DNA of 64,000 bases from Anderseniella sp. (GCA_028289645.1 JANQOK010000023.1:310001-374000); one strand, 5' to 3'. Positions 43,047 to 52,512 are shown, numbered from the stretch's first letter. Translations and numbers: made by a program. Notes: a model not told the origin generated them from the sequence alone.

Positions 43047-44392
43047 CGGTTCCACCAGACGTCATTTTTGTCGATGACGAAGAACACCTTCGCATATCTG
43101 CGGCGCAGACATTTGAGCTGGCAGGACTGTCCGTTCAGTGCTTCGGAAATGCGGCAGAGGCGCTTGAACATGTCTCCAGAAGCTATGCGGGTGTCGTTGT
43201 TTCCGACATCCGAATGCCAAACATGGATGGCAGCGAGTTGCTGCATCGCCTGCTTGAAATTGACTTCGAGCTCCCGGTTCTGCTGATTACCGGCCACGGC
43301 GACGTGAAACTGGCAGTCAGTTCGATGCAGCAAGGTGCGTACGACTTTATCGAGAAGCCGTTTGCGCCCGACTATCTTGTTGCAAGTGTCCGAAGGGCAC
43401 TGGAGAAACGCCGGCTTACGCTGGAAAACCGGCACCTCAGAACAAAGGTCACGCAGCGCGACAATCTCGAGACCCGCCTGACCGGCAGGACGCCCGTCAT
43501 GATTGAATTGCGCAAGGCAATTCGATCAATTGCCTCAACAGATCTGGATGTCCAGATAACCGGTGAAACCGGCGTCGGAAAAGAGGTGGTTGCGCGCGCA
43601 TTGCATGATCTCAGCCCCAGGGCCGAGGGGCCTTTTGTGGCGATCAACTGCGGTGCCTTGCCCCTGGATCAGGTCGAGAGTGAGCTGTTCGGACACCAGG
43701 CCGGCGCGTTTGCCGGCGCGATCCGGATGCGCATCGGCAAACTGGAGCATGGGCGCAGAGGCACCATCTTCCTCGACGAGATCGAAAGCATGCCGCTTGA
43801 TTTGCAGGTCAAGCTGCTGCGCGTGATCGAGGAGCGTTCGATAACGCCGTTGGGATCAAACGAGGTGGTTGAACTGGATGTTCGTTTCATGTCCGCGAGC
43901 AAGGAGAGCCTCCAGGTTGCGGTCGAAAAGGGCACCTTCAGGCAGGACCTCTACTTCAGGCTCACCACATCGACACTGAACATTCCATCGCTCAAGGACA
44001 GGCGCGACGACATCCCACGTCTTTTCATACAACTGGCGAATGAGGCGGCGCGCCGCTATCGCCGCAAATTCGCGGACATTCCCAGCCATTATCTGCTAGA
44101 GCTTGCCAACCGGGACTGGCCCGGAAATGTGCGCGAATTGCGTAATGAAGCAGACAGGTTTGTGCTTGGCGTTGACAAGGTCGAGCAGAATGCTGCCGAG
44201 CAGACGACCCTTGCGCAACGCATGGCCGCTCACGAACGCGCAATAGTTTCTTCGGAGCTCTCAGCTCACAATGGCGTGCTCAAGGAGACATATGAGGCCT
44301 TGGGCATTTCGAGAAAGTCACTTTACGAGAAGATGCAAAAGCACGGTCTGGACAGGCGCGGGTTCATCGACGACGACAGTTCTGTCAGTTGA
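43043..44392 (+). CDS. dctD: DctD-like sigma-54-type response regulator
   Basis: This 449-residue protein has a receiver domain (D11-D12, phosphoacceptor D55, K105), an AAA+ sigma-54 activator domain with Walker A G-E-T-G-V-G-K-E at 174-181 and Walker B I-F-L-D-E-I-E, and a C-terminal Fis-type helix-turn-helix (about 405-445: L-K-E-T-Y-E-A-L-G-I-S-R-K-S-L-Y-E-K-M). The L1 loop reads G-A-F-A-G-A (221-226) instead of the usual GAFTGA; the Thr contacts sigma-54 and is very conserved. It is in an operon with dctB and 188 bp before dctP, the likely target. Confidence 0.92.
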   Translation: MTVPPDVIFVDDEEHLRISAAQTFELAGLSVQCFGNAAEALEHVSRSYAGVVVSDIRMPNMDGSELLHRLLEIDFELPVLLITGHGDVKLAVSSMQQGAYDFIEKPFAPDYLVASVRRALEKRRLTLENRHLRTKVTQRDNLETRLTGRTPVMIELRKAIRSIASTDLDVQITGETGVGKEVVARALHDLSPRAEGPFVAINCGALPLDQVESELFGHQAGAFAGAIRMRIGKLEHGRRGTIFLDEIESMPLDLQVKLLRVIEERSITPLGSNEVVELDVRFMSASKESLQVAVEKGTFRQDLYFRLTTSTLNIPSLKDRRDDIPRLFIQLANEAARRYRRKFADIPSHYLLELANRDWPGNVRELRNEADRFVLGVDKVEQNAAEQTTLAQRMAAHERAIVSSELSAHNGVLKETYEALGISRKSLYEKMQKHGLDRRGFIDDDSSVS

Positions 44393-44403
44393 CCAATGTG
44401 TCA

Positions 44404-44484
44404 GTTTTCACACATGAAAACCGGCTGATGTTACCTATTCTACCCATCTTCGAAAAAAAGACACACATTTGTCCGGTCCGGACA
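44404..44484 (+). promoter_or_regulatory. Two dyads upstream of dctP, candidate DctD-binding sites
   Basis: GTTTTCA-CACA-TGAAAAC (7-bp arms, 44404-44421) and TGTCCG-GTC-CGGACA (6-bp arms, 44470-44484) lie 97-177 bp before dctP, the usual distance for enhancer sites. I looked for a -24/-12 (GG-N10-GC) promoter in this gap and did not find a good one. Confidence 0.45.
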
Positions 44485-44580
44485 CTCCAGACACTTGAAT
44501 GAGGCAGTTTTCCTCTGCAATGCCATAATGGTGTACCCAGATGACAATTCTGGAGACGGCATAAACAGGAGGAAGTACCC

Positions 44581-45585
44581 ATGAAATATTTCAAAGCACT
44601 GGCGGTCGCCACCAGCGTTCTGGCCGTGTCCGCGACCGGTGCGCTGGCAAACTGTGATGACGGCGAAGTAGTGATCAAGTTCAGCCATGTGACCAATACC
44701 GACAAGCACCCGAAAGGCATTGCCGCGACACTGCTGGCCGAACGCGTCAACAAGGAGATGAACGGCAAGGCGTGCATGGAAGTGTTCCCGAATTCATCGC
44801 TGTACGATGACAACAAGGTGCTGGAAGCGCTGTTGTCCGGTGATGTGCAGCTGGCTGCGCCTTCGCTGTCGAAGTTCGAAAAGTTCACCAAGAAATTCCG
44901 CGTGTTCGACCTGCCGTTCCTGTTTGAAGACATTGCGGCGGTTGACCGGTTCCAGACTTCCGAGGACGGCCAGAAGCTGAAAAACGCCATGAAGAAACGC
45001 GGCCTGCAGGGGCTGGAGTTCTGGCACAACGGTATGAAGCAGATGTCGGCGTCGAAGCCGCTGATGTCTCCGGATGATGCCAAGGGACTGAAGTTCCGCG
45101 TGCAAGCTTCCGACGTGCTGGTGGCGCAGTTTGAGCAGTTGGGCGCCAACCCTCAGAAGATGTCGTTCAAGGAGGTCTATGGCGGCCTGCAGACCAAGGT
45201 CATCGACGGTCAGGAGAACACCTGGTCGAACATCTACGGCAAGAAGTTCTTCGAGGTGCAGGATGGTGTCACCGAGACAAACCACGGCATCATCGACTAC
45301 CTCGTGGTTACATCCACCAAGTGGTGGGACGGGCTGGATCCTGCCGTGCGTGACCAGCTTGCGCAGATTCTCAAAGAGGTTACCGAGACCCGCAACGCAG
45401 AATCGACCGCTGTCAATGAAGCCAACAAGCAGAAGATCATCGAGTCCGGTGGTGTTGTCCGCACGCTCGATGCAGCCCAGCGCAAGGCCTGGGTCGATGC
45501 GCTGAAACCCGTATGGGCGAAATTTGAGGGCGACATCGGCCAGGATCTGATCGACGCGGCGCAGTCCTATAACAAGGGCAGCTAG
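44581..45585 (+). CDS. dctP: TRAP transporter substrate-binding protein (DctP family)
   Basis: This 334-residue periplasmic protein has a signal peptide (M-K-Y-F-K-A-L...A-L-A-N, about 24). DctP family features are I-K-F-S-H-V-T-N-T-D-K-H-P, K-F-R-V-F-D-L-P-F-L-F and the R at V-Q-A-S...F-R-V that binds the carboxylate, followed by Y-G-G-L-Q-T-K-V-I-D-G-Q-E-N, which is highly characteristic. The ligand is an organic acid, but which one cannot be told. GGAGGAAG precedes the ATG. The terminator-like hairpin that follows would keep its level above that of the membrane subunits. Confidence 0.93.
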   Translation: MKYFKALAVATSVLAVSATGALANCDDGEVVIKFSHVTNTDKHPKGIAATLLAERVNKEMNGKACMEVFPNSSLYDDNKVLEALLSGDVQLAAPSLSKFEKFTKKFRVFDLPFLFEDIAAVDRFQTSEDGQKLKNAMKKRGLQGLEFWHNGMKQMSASKPLMSPDDAKGLKFRVQASDVLVAQFEQLGANPQKMSFKEVYGGLQTKVIDGQENTWSNIYGKKFFEVQDGVTETNHGIIDYLVVTSTKWWDGLDPAVRDQLAQILKEVTETRNAESTAVNEANKQKIIESGGVVRTLDAAQRKAWVDALKPVWAKFEGDIGQDLIDAAQSYNKGS

Positions 45586-45605
45586 GCTGTCGTTGTAGCG
45601 ATTGG

Positions 45606-45646
45606 ACTCCGTCATCGGCTGTCACTGCCGGTGGCGGAGTTTTTTT
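45606..45646 (+). terminator. Attenuating terminator between dctP and dctQ
   Basis: A 14-bp stem, ACTCCGTCATCGGC / GCCGGTGGCGGAGT, with two mismatches or wobbles encloses a 7-nt loop and is followed by a run of T (45640-45646). Confidence 0.85.
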
Positions 45647-45697
45647 ATATATGCAAACCTCATGGCGCTTTAAGCAGACACACGGGAGGGATCAGTC

Positions 45698-46315
45698 ATG
45701 TCGGGGCAGGGACCAGGCGGCGCGATTTCAATCAGCGACACCATCGAAGAGACCTTCATGGCGGCCACGCTGGCCATCATGACTCTGATCACCTTCGCCA
45801 ATGTCGTGGCACGCTACATATTCAACTCCAACATTCTGTGGGCACTTGAGACAACCGTGTTCCTGTTTGCCTGGCTGGTGCTCATGGGAGTGTCCTATGG
45901 CATCAAGAAGCGCTTCCACATCGGCGTGGATGTGGTGGTCAACCTGCTGCCTAAAGGTGCACGCAGAACCTGTTCCCTGATTGCCGCACTGTGCTGCCTG
46001 GCGTTTGCTGTGCTGATGCTCAAGGGTGCGTGGGATTACTGGTCGCCGTTCATTGGTCCGCAGGCGTTTTACGAGACCGACGATGTGCCGATGCCGTTTT
46101 TCCTCCAGTTTCTGGCTGATTGGCTGAACGACGGCGAACGCTATGAGAAGCTGCCCCGGTTCATCCCCTACGCGGTGCTGCCGCTGGCCATGGCCTTGTT
46201 GCTGTTTCGATTGCTGCAGGCGACATGGCGCATAGCCACCGGGCGCGACGATATGCTTATCGTTTCGCACGAGGTGGAGGATCAGATCCCGCCAACTGAG
46301 AAAGCGGAGGGCTGA
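45698..46315 (+). CDS. dctQ: TRAP transporter small permease (DctQ)
   Basis: This 205-residue inner-membrane protein has four predicted helices (about 17-39, 50-69, 89-108 and 150-172), of which the second contains A-L-E-T-T-V-F-L-F-A-W-L-V-L-M-G. It has the DctQ motif F-N-V/L...W-A-L-E-T and the loop K-K-R-F-H-I-G-V-D. DctQ is the small subunit of TRAP permeases. The ATG has GGGAGGGAT before it. It is followed 4 bp later by dctM. Confidence 0.88.
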   Translation: MSGQGPGGAISISDTIEETFMAATLAIMTLITFANVVARYIFNSNILWALETTVFLFAWLVLMGVSYGIKKRFHIGVDVVVNLLPKGARRTCSLIAALCCLAFAVLMLKGAWDYWSPFIGPQAFYETDDVPMPFFLQFLADWLNDGERYEKLPRFIPYAVLPLAMALLLFRLLQATWRIATGRDDMLIVSHEVEDQIPPTEKAEG

Positions 46316-46319
46316 TCCG

Positions 46320-47696
46320 ATGGAAGTGGTTCTGCTGTTCGGCCTGATTATCGGCCTGATGCTGATCGGTGTGCCGATTGCATTCGCGCTCGGCCTGTCG
46401 AGTATCGCGTTCCTGCTGCTGCATTCGGGCACATCATTGTCGTCAATTGCGCAAACGCTGTTTTCGGCCTTTGACGGCCACTACACGCTGCTCGCCATTC
46501 CGTTTTTCATCCTCGCGTCCAGCTTCATGTCCACCGGCGGCGTGGCCCGGCGAATCATCCGGTTCTCCATTGCCCTGGTCGGGCATTTCCAGGGTGGACT
46601 GGCGATTGCGGGTGTTGTTGCGTGCATGATGTTTGCCGCCCTGTCCGGTTCGTCGCCGGCAACGGTTGTGGCCATCGGCTCCATCGTTATCGCCGGCATG
46701 CGGCAGGTCGGGTATACGCGTGAGTTTGCTGCCGGTGTCATCTGCAATGCCGGCACATTAGGCATCCTGATCCCGCCTTCCATCGTCATGGTGGTCTACG
46801 CCGCCGCGACCGACGTGTCGGTTGGCCGGATGTTCCTGGCAGGGGTGTTCCCGGGCCTGTTGGCCGGGTTCATGCTGATGGCCGGGATTTTCGTATGGGC
46901 CAAGTGGAAGGGCCTGCCATCTCAACCCTGGAAGGGCTGGGGCGAGGTGTGGGAGGCCGGCCGCGAAGCCGGCTGGGGCCTGTTCCTGATCATCATCATT
47001 CTCGGCGGCATCTATGGCGGCATATTCACGCCGACCGAGGCGGCAGCTGTCTCGGCTGTCTATGCCTTCGTGATTGCCAATTTCGTGTACAAGGACATGG
47101 GGCCACTGGCGACCGCCGAAGGCGAGGCCAACCGGCCGTTTCTGCGGCATTTGTCCAGCGTTGTTACGGTGATCACGCATCCGGATACCCGCAAGACGCT
47201 GGTCGATGCCGGCAAGCTGACCATCATGCTGATGTTCATTATCGCCAACGCGCTGATCCTGAAACACGTGCTGACCGAAGAGCGCATTCCGCAACTGATA
47301 ACCGAAGCCATGCTGGCGGCCGGTTTCGGGCCGATCATGTTCTTGATCATCGTCAATATCATCTTGCTGATCGGTGGCCAGTTCATGGAACCGTCAGGCC
47401 TGCTGGTGATCGTTGCGCCGCTGGTGTTTCCGATAGCCGTCGAACTGGGCATCGATCCCATTCACCTGGGCATCATCATGGTGGTCAATATGGAGATCGG
47501 GATGATAACGCCGCCGGTCGGTCTGAACCTGTTTGTCACCGCCGGCGTTGCTCAGATGTCAGTGGTGAACGTCGTCAAGGCGGCGCTTCCGTGGGTCGGA
47601 ATCATGTTCGTGTTCCTGATCATGATCACCTATATTCCGATTATTTCGACTTGGTTGCCGACCACATTGATGGGACCGGAAATCATCACGCGGTAA
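46320..47696 (+). CDS. dctM: TRAP transporter large permease (DctM)
   Basis: This 458-residue, 12-helix sodium-coupled permease subunit has the motif G-S-S-P-A-T-V-V-A-I-G-S, the helical N-A-G-T-L-G-I-L-I-P-P-S, the hinge T-P-T-E-A-A-A-V and the C-terminal I-G-M-I-T-P-P-V-G-L-N-L-F. All are standard in DctM. It is the last TRAP gene; dctP, dctQ and dctM are all present, so the transporter is complete. Confidence 0.94.
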   Translation: MEVVLLFGLIIGLMLIGVPIAFALGLSSIAFLLLHSGTSLSSIAQTLFSAFDGHYTLLAIPFFILASSFMSTGGVARRIIRFSIALVGHFQGGLAIAGVVACMMFAALSGSSPATVVAIGSIVIAGMRQVGYTREFAAGVICNAGTLGILIPPSIVMVVYAAATDVSVGRMFLAGVFPGLLAGFMLMAGIFVWAKWKGLPSQPWKGWGEVWEAGREAGWGLFLIIIILGGIYGGIFTPTEAAAVSAVYAFVIANFVYKDMGPLATAEGEANRPFLRHLSSVVTVITHPDTRKTLVDAGKLTIMLMFIIANALILKHVLTEERIPQLITEAMLAAGFGPIMFLIIVNIILLIGGQFMEPSGLLVIVAPLVFPIAVELGIDPIHLGIIMVVNMEIGMITPPVGLNLFVTAGVAQMSVVNVVKAALPWVGIMFVFLIMITYIPIISTWLPTTLMGPEIITR

Positions 47697-47736
47697 GCGC
47701 ATAATCGTTCAAGGTGGCGGCACGGAGTTTGTTTGC

Positions 47737-49842
47737 ATGGGGTCAGGTGAGGCACAGCCGGTTCGCGCCGGCGTGGATATTGGCGGCACATTTACCGATG
47801 TCGCCCTGGAAGTCGGTGGCGAGATTGTTTCCACCAAGGTTCTGACCGACCATGAAAGCCCCGACAGGGCGGTGGTGCTGGCGCTGAAGCAGGTGACCGA
47901 ACGGGCAGACATCAGCGCCTGCGACATCACAATGGTCATCCACGGAACCACCCTGGTCACCAATGCGCTCATCGAGCGCCGTGGCGCCAGGACGGCGTTC
48001 ATCACCACCGAAGGGTTTCGCGACGTTATCGAAATGCGAAACGAAAACCGTTTCGAGCAATACGACCTCAATATCGTATTGCCGAAGCCGCTGGTGGACC
48101 GGGCCCACCGGCTGACCCTGTCGGAGCGCATGGATTCCACAGGCAAGGTTCTCAAGCCGCTCGATCCGGACGAAGCCGACACGCTGGCGGAAAAAGTGGC
48201 CGGTGGCGGATACGAGGCGGTGGCGGTCGGCCTCATGCATGCTTACGCAAATCCTGCCCATGAACGTGCCATGGCTGCCGCGCTGGCCAGGGCGTGCCCC
48301 GACGTGGTGGTATCGGTGTCGTCCGCCGTGTCACCGCAAATGCGCGAGTTCGAACGCTTCAATACGGTCATCGCCAATGCCTATGTGCAGCCCATGGCGA
48401 AAGCCTACCTGGGCCGCCTGGTGGAACAACTGTCGGCAATCGGTGTTTCATGCCCGGTGTTCCTGATGCACTCCGGCGGCGGCATCATTTCCATCGAGAC
48501 CGCCATGCAGTTTCCGGTGCGCCTGCTTGAATCCGGACCTGCCGGCGGCGCCATCTACGCGGCCAATTTTGCCCTCAGCCACGGGCTTTCAAAAGTGGTT
48601 TCCTTCGACATGGGCGGTACCACGGCCAAGATATGCCTGATCGAGGATGGCAAACCGAAAACCGCCAACCGGTTTGAAGTGGCGCGCACCTACCGGTTCA
48701 AGAAGGGCTCCGGGATGCCGGTTTCGACACCGGTTGTGGAGATGGTGGAGATCGGCGCAGGCGGTGGGTCGATTGCGCATGTGGACGACATGGGTCAGAT
48801 CAGGGTCGGGCCGCAAAGTGCGGGATCCGAACCGGGCCCTGCGTGCTACCAGCGCGGTGGCGAACGGCCAGCCGTCACAGATGCCAATCTGGTGCTTGGC
48901 AAGATTGATGCCGGAAACTTCGCTGGCGGCAGCATAGAGTTGTCGGTTGCCAACGCGGAGCGGGCACTGCAAGCAGATATCGGTGAGCGGTTCGGAATGG
49001 ATGTGACCGGCGCGGCGTTCGGCACCACCGAGATGGTCGACGAGAATATGGCCAATGCTGCGCGTGTTCATGCTGTTGAAAACGGCAAGGATGTCTCGCA
49101 GTTTGCGCTGATCGCGTTTGGCGGCGGCGCCCCGCTGCATGCCTGCCGGCAGGCTGAAAAACTCGGCATGCGCGACATCATCATTCCGCCGGGTGCCGGC
49201 GTTGGCTCGGCAATCGGTTTCCTGAGGGCGCCGTTTTCCTATGAAGAGACCCGGGGCGCTTTCTTTCGGCTGGGCAGTTTCGATGCCGGGCGCATCAACC
49301 AGCTGCTGCGGGAGATGCAGGAAACAGCGGCCGCATTTGTGCGCCACGGGGTGGGCAGTGCGCGGACCGAGACGCGGATTGTCGCCTACATGCGGTATCG
49401 CGGGCAGGGTTGGGAGATCCCGGTTCCGATACCCGATCAGCAGTTTGCCGCCGGTGACGTTGCCGTGTTCACTTCCGAGTTCGAGACGGTCTACCGACGT
49501 CTGTTCGGTCGCACCATCGATGATCTTGATATCGAGATTGCCAATTGGTCGGTGGTGGTCACGACACCGTTGCCTGAGGTTGCCAGGCTGGACACTCAAA
49601 AGCCTGCGCGCGCAGCCCAGGCGGCCCGGACACGGAAGTTCCTGGATGCGCAGATGCGTGACTTTGTCGACGGGGCAGAAGTCATGCGGGCCGACCTGCT
49701 CCCGGGAGATTTCGTTGAAGGCCCGGCGCTCATCGTGGAAGATGAAACCTGCACCATCGTCACCAGTGCGTTCACGGCGGTCGCGCAGGCGGATGGGGCC
49801 CTGTGGCTGAGCGCCAGGCAGGAGAAGGAGACGGACAAGTGA
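47737..49842 (+). CDS. hyuA: HyuA: hydantoinase/oxoprolinase subunit A
   Basis: This 701-residue protein belongs to the ATP-dependent amidohydrolase family that opens hydantoins or 5-oxoproline. The ATP-binding phosphate motif is G-V-D-I-G-G-T-F-T-D near residue 12, and the second is V-S-F-D-M-G-G-T-T-A-K near 290. The order of the N-terminal, hydantoinase A and C-terminal domains is as in the family. hyuB overlaps by 4 bp. The preceding TRAP genes are close (40 bp), so the substrate may be an acid that the TRAP system imports; that is inference. Confidence 0.92.
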   Translation: MGSGEAQPVRAGVDIGGTFTDVALEVGGEIVSTKVLTDHESPDRAVVLALKQVTERADISACDITMVIHGTTLVTNALIERRGARTAFITTEGFRDVIEMRNENRFEQYDLNIVLPKPLVDRAHRLTLSERMDSTGKVLKPLDPDEADTLAEKVAGGGYEAVAVGLMHAYANPAHERAMAAALARACPDVVVSVSSAVSPQMREFERFNTVIANAYVQPMAKAYLGRLVEQLSAIGVSCPVFLMHSGGGIISIETAMQFPVRLLESGPAGGAIYAANFALSHGLSKVVSFDMGGTTAKICLIEDGKPKTANRFEVARTYRFKKGSGMPVSTPVVEMVEIGAGGGSIAHVDDMGQIRVGPQSAGSEPGPACYQRGGERPAVTDANLVLGKIDAGNFAGGSIELSVANAERALQADIGERFGMDVTGAAFGTTEMVDENMANAARVHAVENGKDVSQFALIAFGGGAPLHACRQAEKLGMRDIIIPPGAGVGSAIGFLRAPFSYEETRGAFFRLGSFDAGRINQLLREMQETAAAFVRHGVGSARTETRIVAYMRYRGQGWEIPVPIPDQQFAAGDVAVFTSEFETVYRRLFGRTIDDLDIEIANWSVVVTTPLPEVARLDTQKPARAAQAARTRKFLDAQMRDFVDGAEVMRADLLPGDFVEGPALIVEDETCTIVTSAFTAVAQADGALWLSARQEKETDK

Positions 49843-51455
49843 GTGCATTGGGCAATGTTGACAACCAGATCATGTGGAACCGGCTCATAGCAGTTGTAGA
49901 GGAGCAGGCGACCACGCTGATCCGGACGGCGTTTTCCACCTCTGTGCGCGAAGCCGGGGACCTGTCGGCAGGCGTTTACGACAGGCGCGGGCGGATGATG
50001 GCCCAGGCCGTGACCGGCACGCCGGGCCATGTCAACGCGATGGCGGAATCGGTTGCCCATTTCATGGAAGAGATCGGCCTGCAGAACATGTTCGAAGGTG
50101 ATGTGTATGTGACCAACGACCCGTGGAAAGGGACCGGCCACCTGCACGATTTCACCGTGGTCACGCCGTCTTTCAGGGCCGGCGTGCTGGTTGGGTTTTT
50201 CGCGTCCACGGCACATGTGGTCGATGTCGGCGGGCGTGGGTTCGGGCCGGATGCCAACGAGGTTTATGAGGAAGGCATACTGTTGCCGATCATGAAGTTT
50301 GCCGAACGCGGCGAGGTCAGCCGGCCGCTGATCAAGATCGTCCGGAACAATGTGCGCGAAGCCGATCAGGTTGTCGGCGACCTGTATTCGCTTGCGGCCT
50401 GCAACGAGGCCGGTGACAACCGGTTGCAGGACATGATGGACGAGTTCCGGCTTGACGATCTGGAAGAGCTGTCAGACTTCATCATGGACACCAGCCGCGA
50501 GGCGACCCGTGCCAAGATCGCGGCTCTGAAAGACGGCACCTATCTGAACGACATGACCGCGGACGGCTATGATGCGCCGGTGGTGATGAAAGTCGCCCTT
50601 ACCATCGACGGGGATGATCTCGTGGCCGACTTTGACGGCACTTCGGGTGTCAGCAAGTTCGGCGTCAACGTGCCCGCCGTCTATACCCGCGCCTATGCCT
50701 GCTTCGGCCTGAAATGTGCGATTGCCCCGGAAGTACCGAACAATGCCGGCTCGCTGGAACCGTTCCGGATTGTCGCGCCGGAAGGCAGCATTCTGAATGC
50801 GCCACGCCCGGCAGCGGTGGCCGTGCGCCACGTCACCGGGCAGATGCTGCCGGATGTCGTGCTGGGCGCATTGCACCAGTGCATGGGCGGCAAGGTGCCG
50901 GCGGAAGGTTCAAGCAATCTGTGGAATGTCCAGATCGCAGCACGTCCGGTTGACCCGATGTCCGGCCTGCCGCGCTCGGAAGTGCTGATGTTCAACTCCG
51001 GTGGCACCGGCGGCCGGCCGACACTGGACGGGCTGAATGCAACGGCGTTTCCCTCCGGTGTCAGCACCATGTCGGTCGAGGCAACCGAACAGGTTGGTCC
51101 CATCACCGTGTGGCGCAAGGAACTCAGGTCGGGATCCGGCGGAGCGGGCAGGTATCGCGGCGGCCTGGGGCAGGTCATCGAGATTGCACCCAATGAAGGC
51201 TACGAATTTTTCTTCAATGCTATGTTTGACCGCATCGATCATGCTCCGCGCGGGCGCGAAGGCGGGCAGCCGGGTGCCGCGGGCAGCGTGGCGCTGGATG
51301 ACGGAACCCGGCTTGCGGGCAAGGGACGCCAACATGTGCCCGCAAACATGCGCCTAGTGCTTAACCTGCCAGGCGGGGGTGGTTACGGGGACCCGGCAGA
51401 AAGATCGCAAGAGTTGATTGAAGCCGACCTTGAAGGCGAGTATGTTTCAGGCTGA
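49839..51455 (+). CDS. hyuB: HyuB: hydantoinase/oxoprolinase subunit B
   Basis: This 538-residue partner subunit of HyuA starts with GTG at 49839 inside the hyuA stop (GTGA), preceded by AGGAGAAGGAG. The family signature runs through V-T-N-D-P-W-K-G-T-G-H-L-H-D-F, S-T-A-H-V-V-D-V-G-G and the Gly-rich C-terminal part with P-G-G-G-G-Y-G-D-P. The same frame is open to a GTG at 49803. Together the two genes are a standard ATP-hydrolysing amidase; the substrate is not determined. Confidence 0.92.
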   Translation: MSALGNVDNQIMWNRLIAVVEEQATTLIRTAFSTSVREAGDLSAGVYDRRGRMMAQAVTGTPGHVNAMAESVAHFMEEIGLQNMFEGDVYVTNDPWKGTGHLHDFTVVTPSFRAGVLVGFFASTAHVVDVGGRGFGPDANEVYEEGILLPIMKFAERGEVSRPLIKIVRNNVREADQVVGDLYSLAACNEAGDNRLQDMMDEFRLDDLEELSDFIMDTSREATRAKIAALKDGTYLNDMTADGYDAPVVMKVALTIDGDDLVADFDGTSGVSKFGVNVPAVYTRAYACFGLKCAIAPEVPNNAGSLEPFRIVAPEGSILNAPRPAAVAVRHVTGQMLPDVVLGALHQCMGGKVPAEGSSNLWNVQIAARPVDPMSGLPRSEVLMFNSGGTGGRPTLDGLNATAFPSGVSTMSVEATEQVGPITVWRKELRSGSGGAGRYRGGLGQVIEIAPNEGYEFFFNAMFDRIDHAPRGREGGQPGAAGSVALDDGTRLAGKGRQHVPANMRLVLNLPGGGGYGDPAERSQELIEADLEGEYVSG

Positions 51456-51653
51456 GCGGCGAATTGCGCTGCTTTCGGTGAGGTCCAATTACAGCAGTTC
51501 GGCCGGGCCGGCTTGCTTTATGGGGGCTAAATATTGCAAGTTGACCTTTGGACAGCCTTTACAATCCCAAGTAATCTGAGCCATGTTTAAAAACTACTCG
51601 GGGGAGTAAGGACGTTTACTGTAGTCAGCAAAATTACAAATGGGATTTGCAAC

Positions 51654-52424
51654 ATGAAAAAATTCAGAAGCCTGGCACTGGCAGCCCTTGCAACAGCTGT
51701 CATGAGCAGCAGCGCGTTTGCGGCAGACTGGTCGAAGATCCGGGTTGGTACGGAAGGCGCCTACAAGCCGTTTAACTATATTGATTCCGATGGCAAATTG
51801 CAGGGTTTCGATGTCGAGATCGCCAAGGCGCTTTGTACTGAAATGAAGGCTGAATGCAGCTTTGTTGCCCAGGACTGGGACGGCATCATCCCGGCGTTGC
51901 TGGCCAAGAAATACGACGTGATCATCGCTTCAATGTCGATTACCGACGAGCGCAAGAAGAAAGTCGATTTCACAGAGAAGTACTACAACACACCTGCCAA
52001 GTTTGTCGCCAAGAAGGGCTCAAAGATCTCCGATACCAGCCCGGCCGGCATGAAGGGCAAGACCATTGGTGCGCAGTCCTCGACCACGCATTCGTCCTAT
52101 CTTGAAGACAACTACAAGGATTCGACCGTCAAGCTTTATGCGACACAGGATGAAGCCAATGCCGACCTGGCAGCAGGCCGTCTTGATGCCGTGCTGGCCG
52201 ACAGCGTGGTCATACTCGCCTGGCTCGATGGCGACGGATCGTGCTGTGAGCACGTGGGTGAAAGCCACAATGACCCGAAATGGTTCGGCCTTGGCGCCGG
52301 CATGGCGGTTCGTAAAGGTGAAGACGAACTGAAAGACAAGTTGAACGCTGCTCTGGCGACGATTCTGGAGAACGGAACCTACAAGAAGATCAATGACAAG
52401 TACTTCCCGTTCTCTGTTTACTAA
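51654..52424 (+). CDS. Amino-acid ABC transporter substrate-binding protein
   Basis: This 256-residue secreted protein has a signal peptide (M-K-K-F-R-S-L-A...S-A-F-A-A, about 23). The family 3 solute-binding motif is G-T-E-G-A-Y-K-P-F-N-Y-I-D, followed by G-F-D-V-E-I-A-K-A-L-C and I-A-S-M-S-I-T-D-E-R. The resemblance is to basic amino-acid binders (lysine/arginine/ornithine/histidine type). A pair of Cys (C-S-F near 62 and the C-C near 195) may form disulfides. It is followed by a terminator hairpin. Confidence 0.9.
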   Translation: MKKFRSLALAALATAVMSSSAFAADWSKIRVGTEGAYKPFNYIDSDGKLQGFDVEIAKALCTEMKAECSFVAQDWDGIIPALLAKKYDVIIASMSITDERKKKVDFTEKYYNTPAKFVAKKGSKISDTSPAGMKGKTIGAQSSTTHSSYLEDNYKDSTVKLYATQDEANADLAAGRLDAVLADSVVILAWLDGDGSCCEHVGESHNDPKWFGLGAGMAVRKGEDELKDKLNAALATILENGTYKKINDKYFPFSVY

Positions 52425-52453
52425 CGGGTCAACTTAACCTGCTATACATTGAC

Positions 52454-52490
52454 GCCCGTCGTGCTACAGTCACGGCGGGCAGTTTAATTT
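52454..52490 (+). terminator. Attenuating terminator between binding protein and permeases
   Basis: GCCCGTCGTG (52454-52463) pairs with CACGGCGGGC (52471-52480), one G-U, loop CTACAGT, then a T-rich tail. Confidence 0.8.
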
Positions 52491-52512
52491 CTAGGGGTGA
52501 GTTAACGGTCAC

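Noticed and set aside
44393-44580. Sigma-54 promoter upstream of dctP
   Set aside because: The closest candidate (GG near 44504, then GC) has 12 rather than 10 bases between the two elements.
48589-49848. 419-codon open frame opposite hyuA
   Set aside because: It is antisense to an obvious hyuA with family motifs; long antisense frames are common in GC-rich DNA.
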